A stretch of DNA of 64,000 nucleotides from JAEUPI01 sp044222685 (GTDB taxonomy: Bacteria; Pseudomonadota; Gammaproteobacteria; Burkholderiales; Burkholderiaceae_C): contig JBGAMU010000002.1 in assembly GCA_044222685.1 (NCBI GenBank), positions 58,499 through 122,498 on the forward strand. The letters are read 5' to 3'. Positions 26,868-37,450 of this stretch are shown here, in pieces. Numbering within the stretch: position 1 is the first letter of the stretch; each line of letters begins with the position of its first letter. A model generated the notes under the pieces. The model did not search any database. It was not told the DNA's origin and worked only from the letters and a program-made list of their open reading frames with translations. A program made the position numbers and the translations under genes.

Positions 26868-28804
26868 CCGACTCGGTCTATCCCGAGCGACGTCGGGGCG
26901 ACCGACGGCAGACCGACCGCCGCGGCGACACGCGGCCGATGACCGAGGAGTCCCTGTTCGGCGCGCTCGGCGTCGGTGGCGACACCGAGTTCCAGGACGC
27001 GCCAGCCGACTCGGGCTTCGTGCGTCGCACGCGTACGCCCGGTGACGAGCGCAGGGCGGCTTCGCCGCAGGCCGATCCTTCCGCCGACGAGCGGCGCGAG
27101 CAAACGCGCGAGGCGCGCCGCGTCGCCACGTCCACCGAGACCGGGCTGCGACGCGTCTTTCGCACCTATGTCGCCGCCCGTGCGGCGCTCGGCGTCCTGT
27201 TGGCAGCGGTGCCGTGGATCGCCGCGCTGTCGGGCGGGCACAGCACGCTGCCGTTGATCGTGCTGTGCGTGGCCTATGGTGTGCAGAGCGTCTCGCTGTG
27301 GCTGCTGCCCCAGTTGCGCGCGTCAGGCGAGCCGGCGCCGATGACGCAGTTGCGGCGCCGGCAGTGGCTGGCCACGATCGGCGCGGACCTGTTCGCCTTC
27401 GCCGCGCTGCACCTGTTCGATCCGCAGGCGAATCTGAACTTCGCCGCCTTGCTGGTACTGCCGGTGTTGATGGCCGGTGTGATGACGACGCGGCTGACCG
27501 CGATGGCCACCGCCGCTGCGGCGGCGCTGGTGTTGCTGGCAGGGGTGTGGCGCTCGGCGCCCAACGTCATCGACGTGGCGGTGCCGTTGACGCAGGCCGG
27601 ACTTGCCGGCATCGGCATCTTCATGATCGCCCTGCTGGCGGGCGAGCTATCAGGTCGACTTGCCCGCGAGGAGATGGCCGCTCGCGGCAGCCTGGAGCTT
27701 GCACGTCAGCAGGCCCAGCTGAATCGGCTGGTGATCGAGGAGATGGCCGATGGTGTGCTGGTGGTGGACCGCCGCGCGCGCGTGCGCGCCGCCAATCCGG
27801 CCGCCCGAGCCTTGCTTGCGCCGCAGGGGCTGGCCAAGCCGGCGCCGTTCCAGCTGCAGGGCGTGGAGGCCTGGGCCGGCTTGCTGTCGGCGGTCGAGCA
27901 GGCGTTCGTGCAGGGCGAGTGGCCCGAGTCTGCGCGAGAGGTGCGGCTGCAGTTCGGCAACGACGTCAACCGCACCTTGCAGTTGCGCGCGCGTTTCACG
28001 CGGCGCCGCGCGCCCGACAGCGATGCGCTGCCGCCCGAGGAATTCTGCGTCGTGTTCCTCGAGGACCTGCGCAGCGTGCAGTCGCGCATGCGGCAGGACA
28101 AGCTGGCCGCGATGGGCCGCGTGTCGGCCGGCATTGCGCACGAGATCCGCAATCCGCTGGCTGCCATCTCGCAGGCCAATGCGCTGATGCTGGAGGATGC
28201 GCTGCCACCCGACCAGCACCGTCTGGCGCGCATGGTGGCCGACAACGTCGAGCGCCTGAAGCGCATCGTCGACGATGTGATGGCGGTGGCCCCGGGTGCA
28301 GCGCCCGAGCTGCGCACGATCGACGCGACGGCGCAGGTGGCCGCGGTGTGCGCCGAGTGGGCCCGCACGGCGCAGCTGCCGCTGGGGGCGGCCAGTCGCC
28401 TGCGCGTCGACCTGCCGACGCAGGCGATTGGCGTGCAGTTCGACGCCGAGCACCTGCGGCGCGTGCTGATCAACCTGCTCGACAACGCGCGCCGCTACGC
28501 CAGCGAGCTGCCCGGCGCAATCGGCTTGCGGCTGGCCGAGGGTGAGGAAGGCACCGTCACGTTGTCGGTGGCCAGCGACGGCGACCCGATTCCGCTCGAC
28601 GTGGAGCGTTATCTCTTCGAGCCGTTCTTCTCGACTCGCAGCCGGGGTACCGGGCTGGGCCTGTATATTTGCCGCGAGCTGTGCGCCCGCTACGGCGCCA
28701 GCATCGAATACAAGCCGCATGGCGAGGAGCATCGGCACCGCAACGAGTTCCAGATTTCCATGCAGCGCGCCGCGCTGCCTGCCAGCGAAGCCCCGATGCC
28801 ATGA
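26864..28804 (+). CDS. pilS: type IV pilus sensor histidine kinase PilS
   Basis: Senses pilin levels in the membrane and phosphorylates PilR. 646 residues from ATG 26864. About 95 charged, Arg/Asp-rich residues precede six hydrophobic spans (about 105-265). A PAS-like segment (about 285-400) is followed by the H-box AGIAHEIRNPLAAI with His426, the N-box LINLLDNARRYA and the G-box GTGLGLYICRELC. Overlap with the previous stop (ATGA) favours this start; Met26 (MTEESLFGALG) is an alternative. pilR starts three bases before its end. Confidence 0.93.
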   Translation: MTDSVYPERRRGDRRQTDRRGDTRPMTEESLFGALGVGGDTEFQDAPADSGFVRRTRTPGDERRAASPQADPSADERREQTREARRVATSTETGLRRVFRTYVAARAALGVLLAAVPWIAALSGGHSTLPLIVLCVAYGVQSVSLWLLPQLRASGEPAPMTQLRRRQWLATIGADLFAFAALHLFDPQANLNFAALLVLPVLMAGVMTTRLTAMATAAAAALVLLAGVWRSAPNVIDVAVPLTQAGLAGIGIFMIALLAGELSGRLAREEMAARGSLELARQQAQLNRLVIEEMADGVLVVDRRARVRAANPAARALLAPQGLAKPAPFQLQGVEAWAGLLSAVEQAFVQGEWPESAREVRLQFGNDVNRTLQLRARFTRRRAPDSDALPPEEFCVVFLEDLRSVQSRMRQDKLAAMGRVSAGIAHEIRNPLAAISQANALMLEDALPPDQHRLARMVADNVERLKRIVDDVMAVAPGAAPELRTIDATAQVAAVCAEWARTAQLPLGAASRLRVDLPTQAIGVQFDAEHLRRVLINLLDNARRYASELPGAIGLRLAEGEEGTVTLSVASDGDPIPLDVERYLFEPFFSTRSRGTGLGLYICRELCARYGASIEYKPHGEEHRHRNEFQISMQRAALPASEAPMP

Positions 28805-30324
28805 ACAGCCCCGCGCACTACAGCCTGCTCGTCGTCGACGATGAGCCCGACCTGCGCACGTTGTACGAGCTGACGCTGCTGCGCGAGGGCTATGACGTCG
28901 AAACCGCCGGCACGGTGGAAGAAGCCTGGCAGCGGCTGGCCGACCGCACCTACAGCGCCGTCATCACCGACATGCGCTTGCCCGACGGCACTGGGCTCGA
29001 GCTGCTGAAGCGCCTGGACGCGGCACGCCGCCGCGAGAAGACCATCGTGATCACGGCCTACGGCTCGGCCGAAGGCGCGGTCGAGGCACTGAAGGCCGGC
29101 GCGTTCGACTACCTGACCAAGCCGGTCGACCTGCGGCAGTTCCGCAGCGTGGTGGCGTCGGCGCTCGGCCGCACGCCGACCATCGCCGGCGCTGCGCAAG
29201 CCGTCGCGGCGCGCGACGAAGCCCAGGCCGCGGCGAGTCTGTCGCGCGAGGCGCAGGCAGCCGAGGCGACGCGGTTGCATCCGGCGCTGTCACGCTTGGC
29301 CGGCCGCTCGCTGGCCATGCAGCAGGTGCGCTCGCTGGTCGAGCGCGTGGCGCGCAGCATGGCGCCGGTGCTGGTGCAGGGTGAGTCCGGCACCGGCAAG
29401 GAACTGGTGGCGCGCGCCATACACGGCTGCAGCAGCCGGGCCGACCAGCCGTTCATCGCGGTGAACTGCGGCGCGATTCCCGAGCAGCTGCTCGAGGCCG
29501 AGTTCTTCGGCTATCGCAAGGGCTCGTTCACCGGCGCCCACGAGGATCGCGAGGGTTTCGTGCAGGCGGCGCAGGGCGGCACGCTGTTTCTCGACGAGAT
29601 CGGCGACCTGCCGCTGGCGATGCAGAGCAAGCTGCTGCGCGTGATCCAGGAGCGCTCGGTGCGACCGGTGGGTGCCGTCAGCGAGACGCCGATCAACGTG
29701 CGCGTGGTCAGCGCCACGCACAAGGACCTCGCCACCGAGGTGCATGAGAACCGCTTTCGACAGGACTTGTACTACCGCCTCAACGTGATCCAGATTCGCG
29801 TGCCACCGCTGCGCGAGCGCATGGACGACCTGCCCGCCATCTGCGACCTCGTGCTCTCGCGCATCGCCGGCGAAGCCGGCGTCTCGCCGCCGCCGCGGCT
29901 GTCGGAGAAGGCGATGGCGCACTTGTCGGACTACGCATTCCCGGGCAACGTGCGCGAACTGGAGAACCTGCTGCACCGCGCGGTGGCGTTGTCCAGCGGG
30001 GAGAAGATCGAATGGGCGGATCTCGGGCTTGCCGACGACGTGTTCGTCGACAGTGGCATCGTCGATCTCGACGCGTTGCACGCCGCCAGCGCCGCGGCCC
30101 AGGCGGAGGCAGCCGAGCCGGGCGCTTTGCCCAACGACCTGGCCCGTTACCTGGACGACATCGAGCGCGACATCCTGGTGCGGGCGCTGGAGCAGCATCG
30201 ATTCAATCGCACCGCCGCCGGGGCCAGCCTGGGCCTGTCGCTGCGGCAGATGCGCTATCGCATGGCCCGGCTTGGCGTGAACGTGGCCGATCATGTCGGC
30301 GAGCGCGGCGACACCGGCTTCTGA
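28801..30324 (+). CDS. pilR: sigma54-dependent response regulator PilR
   Basis: NtrC-type activator of pilA transcription. From ATG 28801 it has 507 residues. The receiver domain has the phosphorylation site Asp57 (in VITDMRLPDGTG). The AAA+ domain has Walker A GESGTGK at 194-200, the sigma54-contact loop as GSFTGA (the variant with Ser in place of the first Ala) and FLDEIGDLP. A Fis-type helix-turn-helix ends it (FNRTAAGASLGLSLRQMRYR). It overlaps the pilS end by four bases and the ampD start by 32. Confidence 0.96.
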   Translation: MNSPAHYSLLVVDDEPDLRTLYELTLLREGYDVETAGTVEEAWQRLADRTYSAVITDMRLPDGTGLELLKRLDAARRREKTIVITAYGSAEGAVEALKAGAFDYLTKPVDLRQFRSVVASALGRTPTIAGAAQAVAARDEAQAAASLSREAQAAEATRLHPALSRLAGRSLAMQQVRSLVERVARSMAPVLVQGESGTGKELVARAIHGCSSRADQPFIAVNCGAIPEQLLEAEFFGYRKGSFTGAHEDREGFVQAAQGGTLFLDEIGDLPLAMQSKLLRVIQERSVRPVGAVSETPINVRVVSATHKDLATEVHENRFRQDLYYRLNVIQIRVPPLRERMDDLPAICDLVLSRIAGEAGVSPPPRLSEKAMAHLSDYAFPGNVRELENLLHRAVALSSGEKIEWADLGLADDVFVDSGIVDLDALHAASAAAQAEAAEPGALPNDLARYLDDIERDILVRALEQHRFNRTAAGASLGLSLRQMRYRMARLGVNVADHVGERGDTGF

Positions 30325-30940
30325 TCGCACGCGCGCAGCGTGGCGCGACGGCTGGTGGCGCGACGCCGTTGCGATCCCCTCGCCGAACTGCAGCGCACGT
30401 CCGCGCGGCACCACCATCTCGCTGGTGGTGTTGCACTCGATCAGTCTGCCGCCAGGTCACTACGGCGGCGACGCGATCGAGCGACTCTTCACCAACCGGC
30501 TCGACTGGGACGCGCATCCATATTTCCAGTCAATTCGCGATCTGCGCGTGTCGGCCCACTTCGTGATCCGGCGCGACGGAAATTTGTTGCAGTTCGTATC
30601 CTGCGATCGGCGCGCGTGGCATGCCGGCGTGTCGACATGGCGTGGACGCGACAACTGCAACGACTACTCGATCGGCATCGAACTCGAGGGACTCGAAGGC
30701 GAGACGTTCGAGCCGGCGCAGTACACCGTGCTGGTTTCCCTGCTGCGATCGCTCGCGCGTCGGCATCGCGCGCTGCAGATCGTTGGCCACGAGCATGTCG
30801 CGCCGGCGCGAAAACACGACCCGGGAGCAGGGTTTGATTGGGCGCTGTTGGCGAGCCGGTTGCGTTGGCGTGCGGCGCGCATTCCGTTCGCCGCTCGATC
30901 GAGCAACGACGCGGGCGAGACGCGCGAATCGGCGCTTTGA
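30293..30940 (+). CDS. ampD: 1,6-anhydro-N-acetylmuramyl-L-alanine amidase AmpD
   Basis: Cytoplasmic zinc amidase of cell-wall recycling; removes the peptide from anhydro-muropeptides. 215 residues. The zinc ligands appear as His in LVVLHSISLPPG, His in VGHEHVAPARKHDPG and Asp in the same block. FNGDWDAHPYF-like substrate blocks are present as TNRLDWDAHPYFQ. The C-terminal 30 residues are variable. The start lies inside the pilR 3' end, in another frame. Confidence 0.93.
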   Translation: MSASAATPASDRTRAAWRDGWWRDAVAIPSPNCSARPRGTTISLVVLHSISLPPGHYGGDAIERLFTNRLDWDAHPYFQSIRDLRVSAHFVIRRDGNLLQFVSCDRRAWHAGVSTWRGRDNCNDYSIGIELEGLEGETFEPAQYTVLVSLLRSLARRHRALQIVGHEHVAPARKHDPGAGFDWALLASRLRWRAARIPFAARSSNDAGETRESAL

Positions 30941-30980
30941 GCTAGCAAACACGCGGGGTCCGCGACGCAGCCCACGCGCC

Positions 30981-31009
30981 GATGCGGCGGATCGAGGGAT
31001 CGCCGCATC
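30981..31009 (+). terminator. hairpin after ampD, possible terminator
   Basis: GATGCGGCG pairs with CGCCGCATC, nine perfect pairs, and the stem can extend through GATC/GATC with one bulged G. No T-run follows, so it may act as an RNA-stability or Rho-assisted end rather than a simple terminator. Confidence 0.4.
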
Positions 31010-31070
31010 GACACGCGGGCGCATGACAGCGGGACGCAAAAACAGCGTCGTTCGTCAAGGGGGACATGCA

Positions 31071-31116
31071 CGCTACCGGTAGCGGTTGAAGCGCCTCGAG
31101 GCCCCAGATATAGTGT
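31071..31116 (+). promoter_or_regulatory. nrdA promoter with two candidate NrdR boxes
   Basis: TTGAAG (31086-31091), a 17-base spacer and TATAGT (31109-31114) form a good sigma70 promoter. The -10 lies in a half-matching NrdR box (31101-31116, right half TATAGTGT perfect). A palindrome CGCTACCGGTAGCG (31071-31084) with the CTA...TAG core of NrdR boxes is centred 31 bases upstream, the spacing of three helical turns known for NrdR box pairs. The promoter is fairly sure; NrdR control is inference. Confidence 0.55.
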
Positions 31117-31391
31117 CTCCCGTGCTATCCTGGAATCGACGTGAACAGCTTGTCTTGTGCGCATCGCCGGCCTCGCGCCGAAGAGGCTGCACTGTCCGAG
31201 CGCTCGTCGCGGCGAGTGGCGCATCCACACGCTGAAAGTCTGCAGGTCAGGTTAAGCCACACCACGATGAACGCCATGCCAGCAGTCCCGGCCACTGGCT
31301 CCGTTCGCTGAAGCCAACTTCTCGGCGTCGCCCGGCCCGCGTTCGTCAGTACCGCCGTTTGTTTTCATTCGACATCAGAAGAGGGGAATCC

Positions 31392-34298
<2,907 letters not shown>

Positions 34299-34320
34299 TG
34301 CGCGCGTGCATGTCATCGAC

Positions 34321-34342
34321 GCGCGATGCGTGCGCATCGCGC
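34321..34342 (+). other. first of two hairpins between nrdA and nrdB
   Basis: GCGCGATGC pairs with GCATCGCGC, nine perfect pairs with a four-base loop. It starts 22 bases after the nrdA stop. No T-run follows, so it looks more like an RNA stability or processing element than a terminator. Confidence 0.55.
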
Positions 34343-34346
34343 GCGG

Positions 34347-34369
34347 CGTGCATCGAACAACGATGCACG
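34347..34369 (+). other. second of two hairpins between nrdA and nrdB
   Basis: CGTGCATCG pairs with CGATGCACG, nine perfect pairs with loop AACAA. It begins four bases after the first hairpin. As a pair the two could separate nrdA and nrdB message levels. Confidence 0.55.
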
Positions 34370-34406
34370 TTCGCAACATCGCGACCGTCCAAAAGTCAAG
34401 AAGTGC

Positions 34407-34435
34407 TTGGTGTTTGAACGCAACACTCCCATAAT
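34407..34435 (+). promoter_or_regulatory. possible nrdB promoter
   Basis: TTGGTG (34407-34412), a 17-base spacer and CATAAT (34430-34435), ending 23 bases before the nrdB start. Together with the hairpins it suggests that nrdB has its own transcription start. Prediction from consensus only. Confidence 0.45.
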
Positions 34436-34458
34436 CCGCAACCACAGGAAGCACTCAC

Positions 34459-35682
34459 ATGCTGGTCTGGGAAGACGAAATCAGAGTCCAACCGACACAC
34501 CTTCAGAAAAGCGCGGCGCCGATCAATCTTGATGCGGCGCACGGGATCCATCTTCCCCAGCCGCAGCTGCAGTCCCGGATGACCGATGCCTCGGTCTTCG
34601 TTGAAGAGCAGCCCTCGCTGCCGGCGCCCTCGCTGGTCACCGCCACGGTGCAGGCGCGCAGCAAGCGCCGCGTGTCAGCGGCCGACAAGCGCATCATCAA
34701 CGGCCAGACTGACGTCAACCAGCTGGTTCCGTTCAAGTACAAGTGGGCTTGGGAGAAGTACCTCGCCACCTGCGCCAATCATTGGATGCCGCAGGAGGTC
34801 AACATGTCGCGCGACATCGCGACGTGGAAGGACCCCAACGGCCTGACCGAAGACGAGCGCCGCATCATCAAGCGCAACCTCGGCTTCTTCGTCACCGCCG
34901 ATTCGCTCGCTGCCAACAACATCGTGCTCGGCACCTATCGGCATGTGACGGCGCCCGAGGCGCGCCAGTTCCTGCTGCGGCAGGCCTTCGAGGAGGCCAT
35001 CCACACCCACGCTTATCAGTACATCGTGGAGTCGCTGGGGCTGGACGAAGGCGAGATCTTCAATGCGTACCACGAGGTCGCATCGATCCGCGACAAGGAC
35101 GAGTTCCTGATCCCGTTCATCGACGCGATCATGGATCCGAACTTCAAGACCGGCACCCCCGAGACGGATCAGACGCTGCTGAAGTCGCTGATCGTCTTTG
35201 CCTGTCTGATGGAAGGCCTGTTCTTCTACGTCGGGTTTACGCAGATCCTGGCGCTGGGCCGGCAGAACAAGATGACAGGCGCTGCCGAGCAGTACCAGTA
35301 CATCCTTCGCGACGAGTCGATGCACTGCAATTTCGGCATCGACCTGATCAACCAGATCAAGCTCGAGAACCCGCAGCTGTGGACGCCGCAGTTCCGCGCC
35401 GAGATCGGGGAGTTGTTCCTCAAGGCCGTGGATCTGGAGTACCGCTACGCCGAGGACACCATGCCGCGCGGCGTGCTGGGCATGAATGCCTCGATGTTCA
35501 AGGGCTACCTGCGCTACATCGCCAATCGGCGAGCCACGCAGATCGGCCTGGAGCCTCTCTACCCGAACGAGGAAAACCCGTTCCCGTGGATGAGCGAAAT
35601 GATCGACCTGAAGAAGGAACGCAATTTTTTCGAAACGCGTGTCATCGAGTACCAATCCGGTGGCGCACTGACCTGGGATTGA
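34459..35682 (+). CDS. nrdB: class Ia ribonucleoside-diphosphate reductase, beta subunit
   Basis: Carries the di-iron centre and tyrosyl radical for NrdA. 407 residues. The ligand block FEEAIHTHAYQYI gives Glu179 and His182 as iron ligands and Tyr186 as the radical tyrosine, so this is the tyrosyl-radical type. The later RDESMHCNFGID supplies the second Glu and His ligands. The first 70 residues are a low-conservation extension compared with E. coli NrdB. The C-terminal tail (QSGGALTWD) should bind NrdA. Confidence 0.96.
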   Translation: MLVWEDEIRVQPTHLQKSAAPINLDAAHGIHLPQPQLQSRMTDASVFVEEQPSLPAPSLVTATVQARSKRRVSAADKRIINGQTDVNQLVPFKYKWAWEKYLATCANHWMPQEVNMSRDIATWKDPNGLTEDERRIIKRNLGFFVTADSLAANNIVLGTYRHVTAPEARQFLLRQAFEEAIHTHAYQYIVESLGLDEGEIFNAYHEVASIRDKDEFLIPFIDAIMDPNFKTGTPETDQTLLKSLIVFACLMEGLFFYVGFTQILALGRQNKMTGAAEQYQYILRDESMHCNFGIDLINQIKLENPQLWTPQFRAEIGELFLKAVDLEYRYAEDTMPRGVLGMNASMFKGYLRYIANRRATQIGLEPLYPNEENPFPWMSEMIDLKKERNFFETRVIEYQSGGALTWD

Positions 35683-35896
35683 TGTTCTGCAAGGGACCGC
35701 AGAGCCGACCCGGCTGAAGAGATCAAGACTCGTGGTTGACGGATCGTTGTCGATAGAACTGACGACTGGCAACCACACCCCCATTCATCGCGAAGGGGTA
35801 CCAGCACGCCGAAGGGCGCGCTGAGATCACAGCGGTGAATCGCCGAGCTGCAAAAAGCGGCAAGGTGCTTTTCGCAACTTGATCAAGGAGATCGAA

Positions 35897-36280
35897 ATGG
35901 CAACTGCGAAGAAGAAGGCTCCGGCCAAGAAGGCTGCTGCGAAGAAGAAGGCTCCGGCCAAGAAGAAGGCGCCTGCGAAGAAGGCTGCGGCCAAGAAGCC
36001 TGTCGCGCGAAAGAAGGCTGCTGCGAAGAAGAAGGCTCCGGCCAAGAAGAAGGCTGCGGCGAAGAAGAAGAAGGCGCCTGCGAAGAAGAAGGCAGCCAAG
36101 AAGAAGGCTGCCAAGAAGAAGGCTCCTGCGAAGAAGAAGGCGGCAGGTAAGAAGAAGGCGCCTGCAAAGAAGAAGGCCCCCGCGAAGAAGGCTGCCCCGG
36201 CAGCGGCGGCGGCGCCTGCAGCAAAAACTGCGCTGAGCCCAGCAGCTGCTTGGCCGTTCCCTACAGGGAACAAGCCTTAG
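35897..36280 (+). CDS. Lys/Ala/Pro-rich histone H1-like DNA-binding protein
   Basis: 127 residues from ATG 35897, preceded by AAGGAGATCGAA. Residues 3-100 are almost only Lys, Ala and Pro in repeats such as KKKAPAKKAAAKK, as in eukaryotic H1 tails, HctB and AlgP. It should bind DNA or RNA non-specifically and compact the nucleoid. The end AAAWPFPTGNKP is a conserved non-repeat tail seen in this betaproteobacterial family (recalled, not searched). No globular domain is present. A strong terminator follows. The repeats make the DNA prone to slippage. Confidence 0.88.
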   Translation: MATAKKKAPAKKAAAKKKAPAKKKAPAKKAAAKKPVARKKAAAKKKAPAKKKAAAKKKKAPAKKKAAKKKAAKKKAPAKKKAAGKKKAPAKKKAPAKKAAPAAAAAPAAKTALSPAAAWPFPTGNKP

Positions 36281-36304
36281 AAGTAGTCGCGACCAAAGCG
36301 CAAA

Positions 36305-36332
36305 GACCCGGCTCTGCCGGGTCTACTTTTTT
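36305..36332 (+). terminator. intrinsic terminator after the histone-like gene
   Basis: GACCCGGC pairs with GCCGGGTC, eight pairs with loop TCT, followed by a T-rich run TACTTTTTT. It overlaps the stop codon of the convergent gene at 36323, so it may serve both directions, although the run on the other side is poor. Confidence 0.85.
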
Positions 36333-37441
36333 AAGCTCTGCATTGATGCAAGGGGGAGGAGGATTACCTCAAGCTCCTGCTGGATCTGGCGCTGGAGCTC
36401 AAAGTGCGTCGTAAACTCGTCGGTAGCTTGCGCTCGATGTTGCCCTTCCAGTTGTTCATTAGCTGTCAGAGCGAGAGCTTGCGCGATTCGCATGTGAGCT
36501 ATCGCCCTATTGTCCGCATCGGAGCAATCGACAATTCGCTCAGCGGCCTCTCCAGCCTTCCTGATCGCAAGTTGCCGTTGATTGCATTGCGCCATTGCAT
36601 AGGCTTGCCCGGAAAGGTGCTTCGCAAGCCACTGATATTGTCCCTGCCGCTCAGCGCTCACCAAAGCTCTTTCATATTGATCGACAGCGGCGCTCCAGCG
36701 CTTGGCCGCAATCAAAAACTCCGCCCTCATCAAAGGCACCAAAGCGTCCAGAGATGAAAGGCCAATGCCCGCGTCGAGATGGGCGATAGATTGGAGCTGC
36801 AACTCGACGCTTCGTACCCTGTCGGGCGGTGCCGTTTGAAGACAATCCTGGATCGTTAAACCAGCGACACCGAACGCTGCCGCATTGAACAGTACGACGC
36901 TCTGCATTGAAATATCGCCATGGTCGCTGGCGTATCGCCTCGCGAGCCCATAGTGATTGGACGCGAGGCCGTCCGATCCAGCACAGCTTAGGCAATCCGC
37001 AATGACCAAATGCGCTCGCGACAGACTAGAGGTCGATGTCGAGTCAGACCGCAAGACTGCGTCGACTGCATGTTTTGCAGCTACGGTCACCTTTCCAGCG
37101 ACGTATTCGCTGGCAGCCATCCAGGCCTCGGCCAGCGAAGAGATATCGCTGCGTCCGATTGAGTTGGCAAGGGCGTGAGCACCGCGGAAGCTATTCAGCG
37201 CTTGAGGAGCGAGAGACTGAAAGTGGGCAACCAGCCCCTCAGCGATCAAGATCCATGCGGTTGCTGCTGGAGCGTACGCGGTGTTGGCAGATCTCAGCGA
37301 ACTCAGTTCCTGTGCGGCATCCTTGAGTTGTCCGTACCGGGCAAGCGCGCCGGTGAGTTCTGCCCGCAACTCTAGGCGCCGGTCAGAATTCGCTTCCCGG
37401 CGAATGGAGTCCTGTAATCTCGAAAGGTAGGTCACGGGCAA
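36323..37441 (-). CDS. orphan helical-repeat (TPR-like) protein
   Basis: I do not recognise this protein. 372 residues if it starts at TTG 37441, 370 from GTG 37435; neither has a clear ribosome site, and coupling to the purC stop, 9-15 bases away, is likely. It is all-helical with repeated Ala-rich helix pairs of about 35-40 residues (for example RWSAAVDQYERALVSAERQG), like TPR or MalT-type scaffolds. No signal peptide or membrane span. Two hand-counted lines (36421-36540) give 65 of 120 G+C, lower than flanking genes, so it may be transferred or poorly conserved. Confidence 0.72.
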   Translation of the reverse strand: MPVTYLSRLQDSIRREANSDRRLELRAELTGALARYGQLKDAAQELSSLRSANTAYAPAATAWILIAEGLVAHFQSLAPQALNSFRGAHALANSIGRSDISSLAEAWMAASEYVAGKVTVAAKHAVDAVLRSDSTSTSSLSRAHLVIADCLSCAGSDGLASNHYGLARRYASDHGDISMQSVVLFNAAAFGVAGLTIQDCLQTAPPDRVRSVELQLQSIAHLDAGIGLSSLDALVPLMRAEFLIAAKRWSAAVDQYERALVSAERQGQYQWLAKHLSGQAYAMAQCNQRQLAIRKAGEAAERIVDCSDADNRAIAHMRIAQALALTANEQLEGQHRAQATDEFTTHFELQRQIQQELEVILLPLASMQSLKK

Positions 37442-37450
37442 GCGCGATGT

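Larger units (their letters stand above)
30941..31391 (+). other. 451-base gene-free region: ampD 3' hairpin, nrdA promoter and about 270-base nrdA leader
   Basis: No credible gene is seen on either strand. The region holds a hairpin after ampD (30981-31009), a perfect 14-base palindrome (31071-31084), a promoter (31086-31114) and then a leader of about 270 bases before nrdA. No riboswitch or small RNA that I recognise is present in the leader. Confidence 0.7.

Noticed and set aside
31291..31297. GCCACTG in the nrdA leader, as in cobalamin riboswitches
   Set aside because: No B12 box and no other conserved core blocks are present nearby, and the enzyme is the B12-independent class Ia.
35900..36200. 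Tandem short repeats that might suggest a CRISPR-like or VNTR array
   Set aside because: They are codon repeats of Lys/Ala/Pro inside one gene, without unique spacers.
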